From assembly GCA_019915015.1 (NCBI GenBank), contig JAHBBC010000004.1, positions 1,860,001 to 1,924,000 of the forward strand: a stretch of 64,000 nt of DNA, in the 5' to 3' direction. The notes under the pieces are model-generated. The model saw only the letters and a list, made by a program, of their open reading frames with translations. It had not been told where the DNA came from and did no database searches. This document shows, one piece after another, positions 23,957-36,749 of the stretch; within the stretch, counting starts at the first letter, position 1, and every line of letters begins with the position of its first letter. The position numbers and the translations under genes are program-made. This stretch comes from Auriscalpium vulgare (lineage: Eukaryota > Basidiomycota > Agaricomycetes > Russulales > Auriscalpiaceae).

Positions 23957-24275
23957 ATGTTCACTCGCACCCTTCTTGTCTTCGTCGGTCTCGTCGGCCT
24001 TGTGCTGGCGATACCTCAGAGCGTCAAACGGGTCGGTACGTGTGGCCACAGTCTGAGCCTTAGAAAGATTCAGGTCAAGTTTATTGACGTTGACATGACA
24101 GATAATGAACAAACCGACGTCAATCCTATCCTCGATAGCAACGTCGTGATTAGTGCTAAACGCATGATCGGTACGCGACATGGCACTGTTCGATGCTTGA
24201 GCTCACTGCCTATACAGAGGCTATATAGGCAGCCATGGAATACTACTTGAGAGGGACGTGGGAAGTGAGCCCTGA
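23957..24275 (+). CDS. Small secreted precursor peptide with Lys-Arg processing sites (candidate RiPP or kexin-processed peptide)
   Basis: Too short for ordinary gene callers. The ATG at 23957 encodes a clean signal peptide (MFTRTLLVFVGLVGLVLA), then IPQSVKR. Intron 1 (24036-24101, 66 bp, GTACGT...ACAG) joins V to DNEQTDVNPILDSN, followed by VVISAKR and MI. A second GTACGC donor at 24171 allows three acceptors. The one at 24217 gives the tail EAI and TAG at 24226. The one at 24219 gives GYIGSHGILLERDVGSEP and TGA at 24273. A third gives a shorter variant of the latter. Whichever is used, the chain after the signal peptide is about 35-50 residues with two KR sites bracketing a 20-residue acidic segment that starts VDNEQ. 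This is the layout of fungal kexin-processed precursors. Position, divergence from an UstYa gene and size suggest a substrate, but no repeated core is visible, so the role is inference. Confidence 0.6.
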
Positions 24276-25153
24276 AGATGAGGGAGAATGTAGACCTACG
24301 TACTGCCCGGGGCTACTTGTATACACGTCCCCAACGAATACCTGCCACAACTCTTTCGGATTGAAAAGATTGCTAAAGGTAAGATATTCAGAGCGCGCAG
24401 ACAGCTGGTGACGGCACCATCTGCTAGCCTTTTCTGAGTGACGTACGCTGTCTCCCCAGCTGGCAAGCTTTACGCACGACATAGGTCAAGCGAGCAAACG
24501 GCCCACCAGGAGCATACGTGCGTCGAAATAGCCAGGTAATGCTCTAATCCACGATACTATCAACGAGCCTGAGCTGCACCGATAGGGTTTTCCAAAGATA
24601 TACGAGGTGCTTCACCAGCGCGATGGAGGAGCAAGAGTGGCGGACATCGATGTTAACAACTTTTCCAAGTCACCGAAGACACTGCCACTCGCTGTTCCCA
24701 ACCACTTCAGGATGGACGTCAGAGTAGATGGTACACTCACTGCAATAGATTTCAGCTATCGTCCTTTCAGTATTGCGCGCAATTGGAACTAGTTGAACCT
24801 GAGGGGGCGACGGGCCCCGCCGACATGGTTGACCTTGCCAACTGACAGTGTGCTCGCCCAGGCACCACTGGTCAACGGGCCGATCGGGCCGATCGTCGCC
24901 TATTTATCAGTCTCTTGCCTTCAGCGACCGCGACAGATATAGTACTGTACTACCAGCTTGTTCTATCCTAGAATTCTCTCCGCTAGGCAAGCGGGTGGAA
25001 CTAAAGCGCAGATGCTCAGCTTCGCGCAGTACTCTTGAGCGGCGTCCCAGCCGGGCCGTGTTTGGACCCTCAATGAGCTCGCCATCTGCCCAGCACTTCA
25101 TGTTATTTTTAGCTTACTGTAAAATGTACCCTACGGTACGCGCCGAACTTTCA
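24276..25153. other. Intergenic
   Basis: About 880 bp between the peptide gene and the 3' end of the reductase gene. No gene, RNA or repeat that I can support. Confidence 0.5.
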
Positions 25154-27562
25154 TCATGCATCCAAAGCCTTATTATCGCCTAGATCCTCGGACAAAAAAT
25201 CCCACAACGCCTCTGGATCCTTGAAGTTGTGGTGTGTGACGTTGACCAGCCATTGCGTATTGCGGATGTCTTCCAGCAACTTCCGCTCCGGTGACTCTGG
25301 AGGGAACAGGGAGGCCCAGTCCGTCCATATCGAGAATGCCTCGTCCTTCGGCGAGATTAACAATACAATACAGACATATGCAGGAAAGAACATACCTTCC
25401 ACGTGAGGAACGACTCCTGCTCTATGATCGTGGACTGCACGATCTCTTGCCCCGGGAATACGCCCCATGTCACCGCGTTCCTCTCGCCTTCCTGAACGTT
25501 CGTCCGCAGCTCTCCCTATACCGTAATAGCTCATGAGCGCCAGTCCACACGCCTGAAGCCCAACAAGCCGCAACGTACCGCATTGTTCCCTGCGAGCACA
25601 TTCACCAGGCCATTGCCCTGCGCACGGACCCGCGCCTCGAGCCTGCGCACGACGTCCTCGCCCACAAAGAACTCGACGAACGGCTTCTGGTAGACATACC
25701 CGCCCGCAGGGCCCCAGCCCACGACGGGGTCCGCGGAGTCCGCGCCGTCGACGGCGGGCTGCGAGCCGACGGGCCACCAGCCTGCGCGCGCGAGGCGCTG
25801 CAGGTGCGGGAGGATGAGCTGCGACTCGAGCGAGAGCGGCGCCGGGGAGAACGGCCACGAAGGCGCGGCGGACGCGAGGAAGCGCAGGCAAATTGCAGTA
25901 ACGTCCGCGTGCGTTTGCGGGCGAGCCCATTCGGTAGCGGCGGTGTTCTGCGAGAAGCATGAGCTACCGAGTTATCTGCTAGGAGATCGTACGCACGAGA
26001 CGGCTGAAGCCTCCCCACATGTCTTGGCTGCCAAATGCAGGACTGTTGACGTCTCCAAAGCGTCCATTGGGAAATTCGTCCCAGGTAGCGGCATTGTTGG
26101 CTTCGCCTTTGCCAATGTCACCTTCACCTCCAGCCAAGTGGCCAACGAGCCCGTTGCTCGCAGTGCTTGCCGCATTTGCAGGCGTCACAACAAAATCAGG
26201 ATGGTCAGTGCTGAGCGGATGCACGACGTCGTCCGGGGTGTCCTGCGCGAATGTAAGTCAGAGATGATATGGAGTTATATGACTGCACGTACTGCGATCA
26301 GTTTGTTCTGAGGTTTCAGATATCGCGGAGCCCACTGGAGGAGCTCGAGCGTGCGTTGGACGCTCTTCTCGAGGTTGAGCGTGCAGAAGTGGAAGCCACG
26401 GATGCCGCCCTCCTCAAGTCGTTTGATCATACTGACAGCCAGCGTGACGCCAAAGTCCTTGATTTTCTGGTCGTCGTGCTGTAATCATGTTAATCAGTGA
26501 GCCCGAAGCAATGTAAGAGCATAAACAGACCTTATCGGCTCAAGCTCTGCTTGTAGCGCCGCCGGTATGTTCGTACCGCAGAGCTTTGTGAGACGGAGGA
26601 ACGATGCATATGTTTGCAGGGGCATGACACCCGGGATTATGGGCACCGTGATACCTAGATGCGCTTGAGCACGTACAGGCCTCATCCTCGTGACTGCACT
26701 GACCGGTAGCCCTGACTCTCTTCACCCACGACAAGAAATTATCGACATCGTAAAAGAGTTGGGTCACAATGAAATCAGCGCCTGCATCTACCTTCGCTTT
26801 CAAATTGCGAAACTCATCCTCCTCGGATAGAGCTTTGTCTGCGTGCCCGTCGGGATAGCCTAACCAGTGGGGTTAGCACGGACAGGGTTTGGCCAGACAG
26901 CCGAGATGACCTGCCACGCCGATGGAGAATGCATCCGAGAATTCGGGGTGCGAGCGGATGTAGGAAACGAGGTCCGCTGCATGTGCAAACCGTGGATCGG
27001 TTGGGATCCAATATTCCTCTCCCCTCGGCGGGTCTACGCACGCCCATCAGCGACGAATTCTGTTGATCTCAACCTAACACGCTGACCTCCCCGCAGCGCC
27101 ATGATGTTCTGAATGCCGATCGCCTTTGCGGCCTGCGCTCATTGTATCATGTCAGACGCGCCTACAGCGCAGGCAAGCAGACGACGTACCCGCAGCGCCT
27201 CATCCACCATCCCCTTCTCCATGTTCGTGCAGGTCAAATGCATGATCGTGTCGATCTCGTACTCCTTCTGTGTCAGAGCGGCAAGCTCGAGCGTGCGCTC
27301 CTTCGTCGAGCCGCCGGCGCCCCATGTCACGCTGATCGCGAGCGGCTTGAGCTCGGCCAAACGCGATATGCGGGCGAGCAAGTTGCTGAAGCCCTGTCGG
27401 AGTACGAGATGAGTATTGGCACGTACGGAACCGGGGATCGGGACGGGGTCGAGACGGATCGAGACGGGTCATAAACTTACATACCTGGTCTGTCCGTGGT
27501 GGGAAGAACTCAAATGTGTAGAACGGTGTGTGTGCCGTACTGAGCTTATCCGCGAGCTTCAT
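25154..27562 (-). CDS. MET13: Methylenetetrahydrofolate reductase, Met13 type
   Basis: Flavoenzyme that reduces 5,10-methylene-THF to 5-methyl-THF for methionine synthesis, in the cytosol. It starts MKLADKLSTAHTPFYTFEFF at 27562. The TIM-barrel catalytic domain shows FEFFPPRTDQ, ISVTWGAGGSTKERTLELA, HLTCTNM, GADFIVTQLFYDVDNFLSW and PIIPGVMPLQTYASFLRL. The eukaryotic C-terminal regulatory domain follows with DEFPNGRFGDVNSPAFG, GWGPAGGYVYQKPFVEFF, AFSIWTDWASLFPPESPERK and a terminal VNVTHHNFKDPEALWDFL. The DEFPNGRFGD and IIPGVMP blocks fit the Met13 branch better than Met12. Many introns, all consistent with one gene. The stop is TGA at 25154. Nothing looks damaged. Confidence 0.92.
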
Positions 27563-29100
<1,538 letters not shown>

Positions 29101-29297
29101 CCTGGTGTTTTGTACACTCCACTTGTGTTCTATACCATACATGACACTGTGGTCCGCCTTCCGAGCCTGTCCACTCCCTCGCGCCGCAGCGATGGCGCAC
29201 AGCTTATTACACCGTGCGTTATATCTGGTAAGCATTCGTTATTCATCATACAGCACTGTCAACATCTTCTTCTCTTCTCTTCTCTCCGTCCGTCCGG

Positions 29298-30697
29298 CTA
29301 CCCGCGGTTCATCGTGTTGCCCGCGCCTCGCGGATTGACGTCCGTATAGCGTGCCCAGTTCTCGTCCTTCTGCCTTCTTTCCTCCTCTTTCGCCTCGCCG
29401 AACGCCGTGCCATCCTCCTCCGCATCAAGTGCGAGTTGCTCCGAGGATGTTGGCTGCGCTTCGGACTGCGGGCTAAAGTCGCAGAATTAACATCCTTCGG
29501 AGATGCAGTATGCCAGACACGTACCCGCCGCCGGTAATGACGTTCCCGCGCTGCTGCTCGATGGCGAGGTACTCGTCGATCGACATGGTCGGCAGCCTGT
29601 GGCCTGCCTGGAACACCTGCGCCTGCACGCGAGCACGGTCCGCCGCGTTCGACGGGAGGATGGTGAACGGGCGCAGGGGCTACAGTGCGTTGATAAATCG
29701 CTCGCAAGAGGACCTCATACACGCACCTTGCCAGACGGGTCGAGCAACGCGGAGGGCGGCGGCGCGTCGAGGCGCCACGTATCGCCGTCCTCCACGCCGC
29801 GCTGCTCGCCGGGAGGCGGCGCTGGGGCGGGCGGGGGCGCCGTCCGTAGCAGCATGAGCTCGTCAGCGAGGCTGTCGATCTGCGCCTGCGCCTGCGCGTA
29901 TGTTAGCCGGAGGAGAAGCAGCGTCGCGTCGCGCATGAGATCCTCCGTCTCCGCGTCCTCATCCTCATCCTGAGGAGCGGATGCCACCGGGAGAAGAGAT
30001 GCGATGAGGTCGAAGTCGGTAGGGGACGTGTTCGGGGAAGACAGGATGTGCCGGCGCTTGGCGAGGGCCTGTGTTCTGCGGTTTAGTGTGTATATATTGT
30101 AGAGCAAGGAGAGCGCGCACCTCGATTTTGCCGCGGATATCTTTTTCATGTTGATACTGCTTGATCTTTGTCTCGCGCCGTCGTGCGGCGTCGGCGATGC
30201 CCTTCGCGCGCTTCCCGTATAGCTCGCGCTCCGCCGGCGGGACGACCTCATACAGCTCCACGTCCCCAACAAACTGACCATATGCTTGCTACATGCGCAT
30301 GGCAGTCAGTTCTCAGCCATCGATATGTGAGTAGGTGGGGAGGAGCGACGCACCTCAGCTTCGCGGAGGTGGGTGAGACGCGCGTCGCGCTCGGTTGCGC
30401 GCGTGTGCTGCTCGATCTCGGCGAGGGCGAACGGCACGAGAAGGTACACGAGATCGCGCGAGGAGATGTCTTCGAGAGACTCGTTGGGGCTGAATAGGGC
30501 GAGATCCGCAACGCGAGTGCGGACGGTGCGCATGTCCTTGAGGGCAGATGCTACGAGTTCCTGTACGAGGTGAGCAAAGGTATGAAAGAGGGAAGGAGAA
30601 AGCGTAATACTTGAGTCTCATCTTCGATTGTGGGGAGGTTGGCAGCTCTCGATGCATTGTTGAGAGCGCGGTGGAAGAGAGCGGGAAGAGAGTCCAT
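29298..30697 (-). CDS. TAP42: TAP42/alpha4-like PP2A-associated regulator
   Basis: Regulatory partner of type 2A phosphatase catalytic subunits, linked to TOR signalling. The start MDSLPALFHRALNNASRAAN at 30697 begins an all-helical N-terminal domain: DMRTVRTRVADLALFSPNES, ISSRDLVYLLVPFALAEIEQ and ERELYGKRAKGIADAARRRE followed by KIKQYQHEKDIRGKIE. The middle is acidic, with a Pro/Ala-rich insert. The C-terminal family block is PLRPFTILPSNAADRARVQ, then AGHRLPTMSIDEYLAIEQQR. The protein ends with DENWARYTDVNPRGAGNTMN and TAG at 29298. Intron count is about five. Start and stop agree with the usual family length of roughly 350-400 residues. The 3' end converges on YPT6 with under 200 bp between the stops. 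Confidence 0.9.
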
Positions 30698-30935
30698 GTG
30701 GCTGGTGGTCGCGGTATGCAATGGGTCCGGTCTGTGCATATTCGGGCGGCGGCCCGGACCAACCAGAATGACGAATCGATATAATTCGATTTAAATAATG
30801 CTGGTTCTAATGTACAGATAGTCGTCATACAGATGGAACAGTACATGTGACTCGGGATAGTAGCGCTACCGCAAAAGTGAGAAATAGCAAATGAGTGCTG
30901 AGTCTACGGACAGTAACGGACCACGAAACAAGGGC

Positions 30936-31632
30936 CTATATGGGGTGGCCTTCCGGCAATGAGTGCAGCGAATGAACCAGGGAATTGCCATCATGGCTGG
31001 ACTGGATGAGCTTGCGCCGCTTGCTTGAGTGGGAGCCTGTATCAGATGGCGTGCCCGAAGTGTCCGAGATGTAAGAGCTCGTGCGCTTGGTTCGCGGGTT
31101 CCAAGATTCGATTTCAACAGGCTCGCACCCATCGTCGGTGAGCCATCCGTCCTTGGCAAGCCATTCTCCGAATATCTTGAGCAAAGCCTCGGACGATTGA
31201 ACTGCTTTACGGCCCGCAGCGATCACTTCTTTCCCAACCTTCTCCTCGTCGCGATAAAGGGGAGCAATATGCTCCCTGAGATCCCGCACAATTTTGGCGC
31301 AAGGATCAGGAAGGGCTTCCCGGAATAACTTGTCGGCGAGGGTACCGTCTAAGAAAAACGAAATCTTGCCGCCACCTCCGACAATGACTTTGTCTTTTGC
31401 GCGAACGCTGTAGCCTTCGAAGACCGTCCGTACGTCTTCAGAAATGCGGTCATAATCCATGGGGCGATAGAGAACGAGATTGTATGTCAGGACGTGGACG
31501 AAGGATTCGAGGTCGTCGGAAAGTTCGGAGCCGCCACGAGTCCTTGGAAAATGGTTCGTTGTCGGAGGGGCCGTGTTCAACTTCAACGGGAGTGCTCTCA
31601 GCGGCGGCTTCCTTCAGGCAAGAGATGAACAT
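30936..31632 (-). pseudogene. FunK1 protein kinase remnant, copy 1 (internal deletion)
   Basis: The first exon start (MFISCLKEAAAESTPVEVEH, ATG at 31632) is fused through EPFSKDSW directly to the C-lobe segment SELSDDLESFVHVLTYNLVL. Compared with the copy at 32355, both the long N-terminal domain and the catalytic core (HRDIS and DWD region) are missing. The C-terminal third is otherwise well preserved and ends LPEGHPI. It cannot encode an active kinase. FunK1 kinases are a large fungus-specific family, expanded in multicellular basidiomycetes. Confidence 0.85.
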
Positions 31633-32354
31633 GTTGGGCTAAGATGAAGAGACAGACCTGCGCGGACTCTCTTTAGTCAAGGGGAAGGGCACAAATTCTA
31701 GAGGCTGTGGTCGTGCGGGACAATGGAGTCCGGGTCCAAGGAGATCGAAGAGCCATGCGTCAAAAATGGCAAATGAGTGCCGGCTGGTTCATGTTTCTTT
31801 TGTGTCTGCTAGTAAAGACGCTCAAATTCCTCAGTATATGGTGATAATGCCATCTGCAGTGTGCAGGGAGTCGATTTGACGGTCAGGGTCGCGCACTCGA
31901 CGAAGAACGAAGCTGAAGGTGAAGGAAGCGCCGTCTGATCATGACGTATGATCCTGAGCCTGCGAAGGTTTGAAACCGTCTACTCTGCCTCTGGGAGACT
32001 ACATGACGTGCGTGATAAGCTGGCCGTGCCAGCGCTTGACTCTGGCCGGAGCGCTTTCTTTCAATCTGTGCTTACCGCAAGGTTGCCTTCCAGAAATACG
32101 TCCTGCTGCCGGAAGCCTAGAATTCTTGCTTCGTTTCTATAATCTCCATATCATTGGCTAACGCGATCGATCGATACCAATCCTATGCAACAATACATAG
32201 GTCTACATATGAGAATTATTACAACATGTTCAAAGAACTCGGTGCGCGAGTCGTGTAACTTGCCAAGTCCGTGGCTCGTGGCGAAGGTTACGGAAGGCGG
32301 GGAAATCTATTTACTACAAAGGTGATATGAGCGTCATTGATTGTGCATGAGCAT
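31633..32354. repeat. Kinase-array spacer (between copies 1 and 2)
   Basis: Homologous to the spacers at about 34.7-35.4, 36.8-37.2 and 38.7-39.3 kb. Shared landmarks are a run beginning GACAGACCTGCGCGGACTCT just 5' of the kinase, a GTGTTTCTTTTGTGTCTGCT block and an ATATCATTGGCT stretch near 32148. No gene. Confidence 0.65.
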
Positions 32355-34636
32355 CTATATGGGGTGGCCTTCCGGCAACGAGGTCAGCGATTGAACCAGG
32401 GAATTGCCATGGCTGGACTGGATAAGCTTGCGCCGCTTGCCACTGGAGTGGGAGCCTGTATTCGATGGCGTGTCCGAAGTGTCGGAGATGTAAGAGCTCG
32501 TGCGCTTGGTTCGCGGCCCCCAAGAATCGATCTCAACAGGCTCGCAGCCATCGTCGGTGGGCCACCCGCCCTTGGCAAGCCATTCTCCAAATATCTTCAG
32601 CAAAGCCTCGGATGATTGGAGTGCTTGACGGGCCGCAGCAATCTTCTCTGCAGTCACAAACGCCTCGTCGAGATAAAGGGGCGCAAAAAGATCCCTGAGG
32701 TCGCGCACAATGTTGGCGCAAGGTTCGGGCAGAGCGTCGCGGAGCATGTTGTTTTGAAAAACGGTGCTCCCAAAAAACGACTTCTTGCCCTTACCTCCGA
32801 CGATGGCCTTGTCTTTTGCGCGAACACTGTAGCCTTCGAAGACCGTGCGCACGTCTTCAGAAACGCCGTCGTTTTCCATGGGGCGATATAGGACGAGATT
32901 GTACGTCAGGACGTGGACGATTCCAGGTCGTCGGAGAGTGTGTGCGGCTTGGCTGGGTTGGCAAGCCGCAGTCCCGACATGAACTGCCATGTCCCCTGGA
33001 GTGGCATGAGACTTGGCGACCGAGAAAATAAAATGATCACCCACCGTGCGCCAGTCTTGCCGCCGACTCTCCTTTTCCAACTTCCGGAGAATCTTACACA
33101 GATCCCAGTCAATTAAGATTCCTCTGATAACACCGTCCTCGGTCTTGTAGAAGAGAATGTTGCCAGCGCTGATATCCCGGTGCAAAACTTCGGCGAGTTC
33201 GTAAGCTCGTGCATGCGCTGTGGTGGTCAGAGGTCAGACAGCATTCAGATTAGCGTCTAAGGCACTCGCACCTTCGGCAGCATCTCGTATCGCAACGCAC
33301 AGATCGCGAGTGCAACTGAACGATTTCAGCGCGGTCCCGACGATGCCTAGAACGAGCCGATAATGCACATGCGGCATCAGAGTCTTGGTGTAGCAAGCCC
33401 ACGAGGCGGTCCGGTACTCGTGCGCCCTCGTACGCTGCGGGACGCCATCACTCACCACGTCACCCGCGCACACCAGCGGCGCGATGTGGGGGACGCCGTT
33501 CTCGTGTAACAGTCGGTAGATGTCGCCTTCCTTCTCCAGATCCTCCAGGGCAAGACGCCACGAGTCCTTGAGGTATACGCATGCACTCGTCTGCACGTCG
33601 TAGGCGATGTACCCAGCGGTAGCGCGGCCAGTGAGCACACGGCTGTGCGTCACGGCGCTGGGAGCGACGAAGAACATGTCGACATCTTGCACGTCGTCGT
33701 GGACGAGGAACTTGTGAAGGACCTTCGGCACGCCATCGGGGAAGTGGCCGGAGGCAGTAAGAACGGCGCGAGCGGCCTCAGCTTCGGCCTGCGTGGGCAC
33801 GGTGACAGTCGGATCGCGTCCGCGCTGGGTGGCAGTCATGTGGTTGAAACGCCAGAGGAACTCGGCGAAGAGAGGATTGCCCCGCCACTCGAATATCTCG
33901 GTGACGAAGACACCGCCGCGTTCCCATCGCATGAGGCGCGCCTCGCCCGCGCAGAGGAAGACCGAAAAAGAGCAGGTCCTGAATTGGGATGCGTTCTGTG
34001 CCAGCGCGTACGAAATCATCTGGCCTCTGGTGCCCGCAGCCACACCAGACTTGCCCTCGAAGATGAAATCTTTTCGCTCGTCACCAGTAACGACGGCCTT
34101 CGGATCCACGAAGGGATCTCCCTTGGCCGGCTTCACTTCGAAGAACAGCTCGACATCGCGATAGTCGGCTCTGTCCCTGGTCACTTGAGGCTCGCCAGGC
34201 TGGGGACGAACGAAGGCCGAGATGTCAGCCTTTCGAACCTCCACGTAGCTTTTGTCTCCCTTCGAGGTCGTGTTGACGAAGACAAGGTTGGGGCAGATTT
34301 TACTCGCGTGAACCGCGGCGATCTTACATGGGTCAGCGACTGTTGGATGGATGAAGATGGAGTGCTCACAAACTTATTCTCGTAGCCTTTGCCTTCCATG
34401 GCCATGTCGATGGAGTTCGCAGGGCGCACACCCGGTGCCGACGGCACGAAATCTTCCAGGAACTGAGCCAAGGGGACTGGTCCGACGAACATGTACTGCA
34501 TGTCGGTGTCGGCCTGGAGATACTTGTGCCCTGCGTTTCCTGAGTTTGGATTGGTAGAGAATGGCTCTCTTCCGGAGAGGCCGTGTTTAACGGGAGTGCT
34601 TTCAGTCGCTTCCTTCACGTAGGAGAAAGAGGGCAT
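32355..34636 (-). pseudogene. FunK1 protein kinase, copy 2: full length but with a 4-nt frameshifting deletion
   Basis: The most complete copy. From the ATG at 34636 (MPSFSYVKEATESTPVKHGL) it has the FunK1 N-terminal domain (DVELFFEVKPAKGDPFV, FEGKSGVAAGTRGQMISYAL, MRWERGGVFVTEIFEWRGNP), then a kinase core with VYLKDSWRLALEDLEKEGDI, catalytic loop LHRDISAGNILFY and the DFG-equivalent LIDWDL. The tail contains EPVEIDSWGPRTKRTSSYIS and ends LPEGHPI at 32355. At about 32918-32921 it lacks four bases that copies 1 and 4 have in the segment encoding DLESFVHVLTYN, so after DLES the frame is lost. Without that deletion it would be an ordinary FunK1 kinase. A truncated catalytic protein could still be made, because the break lies after the DWD motif. 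Confidence 0.85.
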
Positions 34637-35443
34637 GTTGAGCGCAAGCAGATTGAAGGAAGATGGGGGGAAGAGACAGACCTACGGAGGTTCTCGAGAC
34701 AAGCTTTTAAGCAGGATTTCCGGCCACAGACCTCGAGGGTGTGGTCGTGCAGGACAATGGAGTTCGGGACCAAGGACCGCGTGCCAAGCTGAACGCGTGC
34801 CAGGTTTGCGTCACGTGCCCGTAACCGCCGGCGGCCGGCGGCCGGCCTGTCCCAGGAGGCGGCCACACGGTCACTGGCGGCTGGTTCGCATATCCTTTGT
34901 TTTGTCCCGGTACACCGGATCCAAGTTCTCAGCCGAACGACTTATCGTCTGTGCCAAGGTCAACCCAGGAGACTAAGCCTCACCCGACTCGATCGCGACG
35001 GAAAGAAACGTGAACGAGCAGAAAGTCTTCCTTTTCCCCCCACTCAAAATTGACATAACGATCCGAAGGATGTATTAGGATTACCAGTCATTCTCGACGC
35101 GGAGGGCCACTCGGTGGCATTGACTGTTGTCGAAACCTCGTCAGTCAATTTATGCGGTAATGAAATCTCATGCATGTTCGTGCATGTTCGTGTTTCCTTT
35201 GTGTCTATTCGGCTAGTAATATAGAGACGTTCAAAAGTTCTCAGAAAATGGTGATGAATGCCCACCGGCACGGAGTCGGTCAGACATTCGCTGAGCACTC
35301 GACGAGGAATGAAGCTGAAGCTGAAGGAAGCGCCATCTGACGGTGCATGATAACCAGCCGTGTGCTTACCCGGCGCGCTTTCTTTGTTTCCCTCTAGAGA
35401 TGCGGTGTCCTGTTGCCGAACATCTACAATCATTGCTTCGTTA
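34637..35443. repeat. Kinase-array spacer (between copy 2 and the BCKDHB fragment)
   Basis: Same spacer family as the other inter-kinase segments. It joins without interruption to the 3' end of the dehydrogenase fragment, so spacer and fragment are one ancestral unit. No gene. Confidence 0.65.
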
Positions 35444-36095
35444 CTAGTATGACAGTGTCTCCACGATCGCATCCGGCACGCGGACTGCATCGGGGATTAT
35501 GAACTTCTCGTACTGCAAACCCATCGGTGTGCTGCACAAACGAGAGCATATCAGCTGAACAATCCACACAAGCAAGAAGTACACTCACTCCCAGCCTGTC
35601 ACGCGCCTCACCGGCGCATTGAGCTTCAAAAACGCGCGGCGCTGCACCTCCGCCGCGATCTCTGCGCCGACGCCGGCAGTCTTGCTCGCCTCGTGCACGA
35701 CGACGAGGCGCCCGGTGCGCTGCACGCTTTCGAGCACCGTCTCGATGTCCCACGGGAGGATCGTGCGCAGGTCGATGAGCTCGACTTTCGCGCCGCGCAG
35801 GGCCGCGGGTACGTGGGGTGCGAGCGCGGGCGGTGGGATCTCGAGCATAGAGAGCGCCGTCTCGCAGTGGAAGAGGGGCGTGCCCCACGAGAGTAGCGTC
35901 AGGTCAGCGCCCGGTATGAGCACTTCCGCGCGGCCTATGGGCAGCTCAAAATCGTCGATGGGTACTTGCTCGACTAGGGTGTACAAGCGGGTAGCCCTCG
36001 ACGGCAAGAACGTGAGAACTCACTGGCAGAGCGGTAGAGAATCTTCGGCTCCATGAATATAACGGGGTTGGGGTCTCGGAGATGCTGGATGTAAC
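35444..36095 (-). pseudogene. BCKDHB-like: 3' fragment of a branched-chain 2-oxoacid dehydrogenase E1-beta gene
   Basis: The minus strand encodes the C-terminal part of mitochondrial E1-beta: RDPNPVIFMEPKILYRSA, an intron (GTGAGT...CCCTAG), VEQVPIDDFELPIGRAEVL, DLTLLSWGTPLFHCETA, VELIDLRTILPWDIETVLES, GRLVVVHEASKTAGVGAEIA and, after another intron, PMGLQYEKFIIPDAVRVLDA with TAG at 35444. The exons are undamaged, but the N-terminal half, with the thiamine-diphosphate-binding part and the transit peptide, is missing. Immediately upstream the sequence becomes FunK1 kinase copy 3 (GTWRFMSGLRL), so the piece is a captured or duplicated fragment rather than a working gene. A full parental gene should exist elsewhere in the genome. 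Confidence 0.88.
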
Positions 36096-36749
36096 AGCCG
36101 CAGCCCCGACATGAACCGCCATGTGCCCTGAAGCGGTATGAGACTCGGTGACCAAGTCAATAAAATGATATCAAGCACTCACGGTAGGCCACTCTTGCCG
36201 GCGCCTACTCTCCTTCTCCGTGGCTTCCCGATGATCTTGCACAGATCCCAGTCAATTAAGATTCCGCTGATGACAACGTCCGCGGTCTTGTAGAAGAGAA
36301 TGTTGCCGGCGCTGATATCACGGTGTAACACTCTCGCGAGCTAGTAAGCCCGTGCATGCGCTGTGGTGATCAGAGGTCAGGCAGCATTAGGAGCTTTCTA
36401 AAGCACTCGCACCGTCGGCCGCGTCTCGTATCGCAACGCACAGATCGCGAGTGGAGCGAAATTTTTTCAGTGTGGTCCCAACGATGCCTACAACGATCCG
36501 GTGATGCACATGCGGCAGGAGCGTCTTGGTGTAGCAAGCCCACGAGGCGCTCCTGTACTAGCTCAGCACGTCACCCGCACACAGCGCCGCGATGTGCGGG
36601 ACAACGTCCTCGGGGGGCAGTCGATACATTTCTTCTTCCGACCCCAAATCATGGAGAGCGAGCCGCCACGAGTCCTCGGAGAAAAGTTCCGTTCCGGAGG
36701 GGCCGTGAGTGCTTTCGGCGGCGGCTTCCTTCAGGTAGGAGATAGGCAT
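36096..36749 (-). pseudogene. FunK1 protein kinase remnant, copy 3 (truncated at the BCKDHB junction)
   Basis: Starts MPISYLKEAAAESTHGPSGT at 36749 with the same EPFS/KDSW-type fusion seen in copies 1 and 4 (here LFSEDSWRLALHDLGSEEEM). It contains small deletions and frame changes, keeps a decayed version of the catalytic-loop region near 36240-36340, and stops being kinase at about 36096, where dehydrogenase sequence begins. Heavily degraded. Confidence 0.8.

Noticed and set aside
23957..24275. Small peptide as a basidiomycete mating pheromone precursor.
   Set aside because: It has a secretory signal peptide and no C-terminal CaaX prenylation motif in any splice variant.
201..24275. Kexin gene as a dedicated member of the UstYa/peptide cluster.
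   Set aside because: It lies about 19 kb away with unrelated genes between; kexin is a general housekeeping protease.
25602..26018. Arg/Ser-rich minus-strand frame.
   Set aside because: Out-of-frame shadow of the methylenetetrahydrofolate reductase C-terminal domain.
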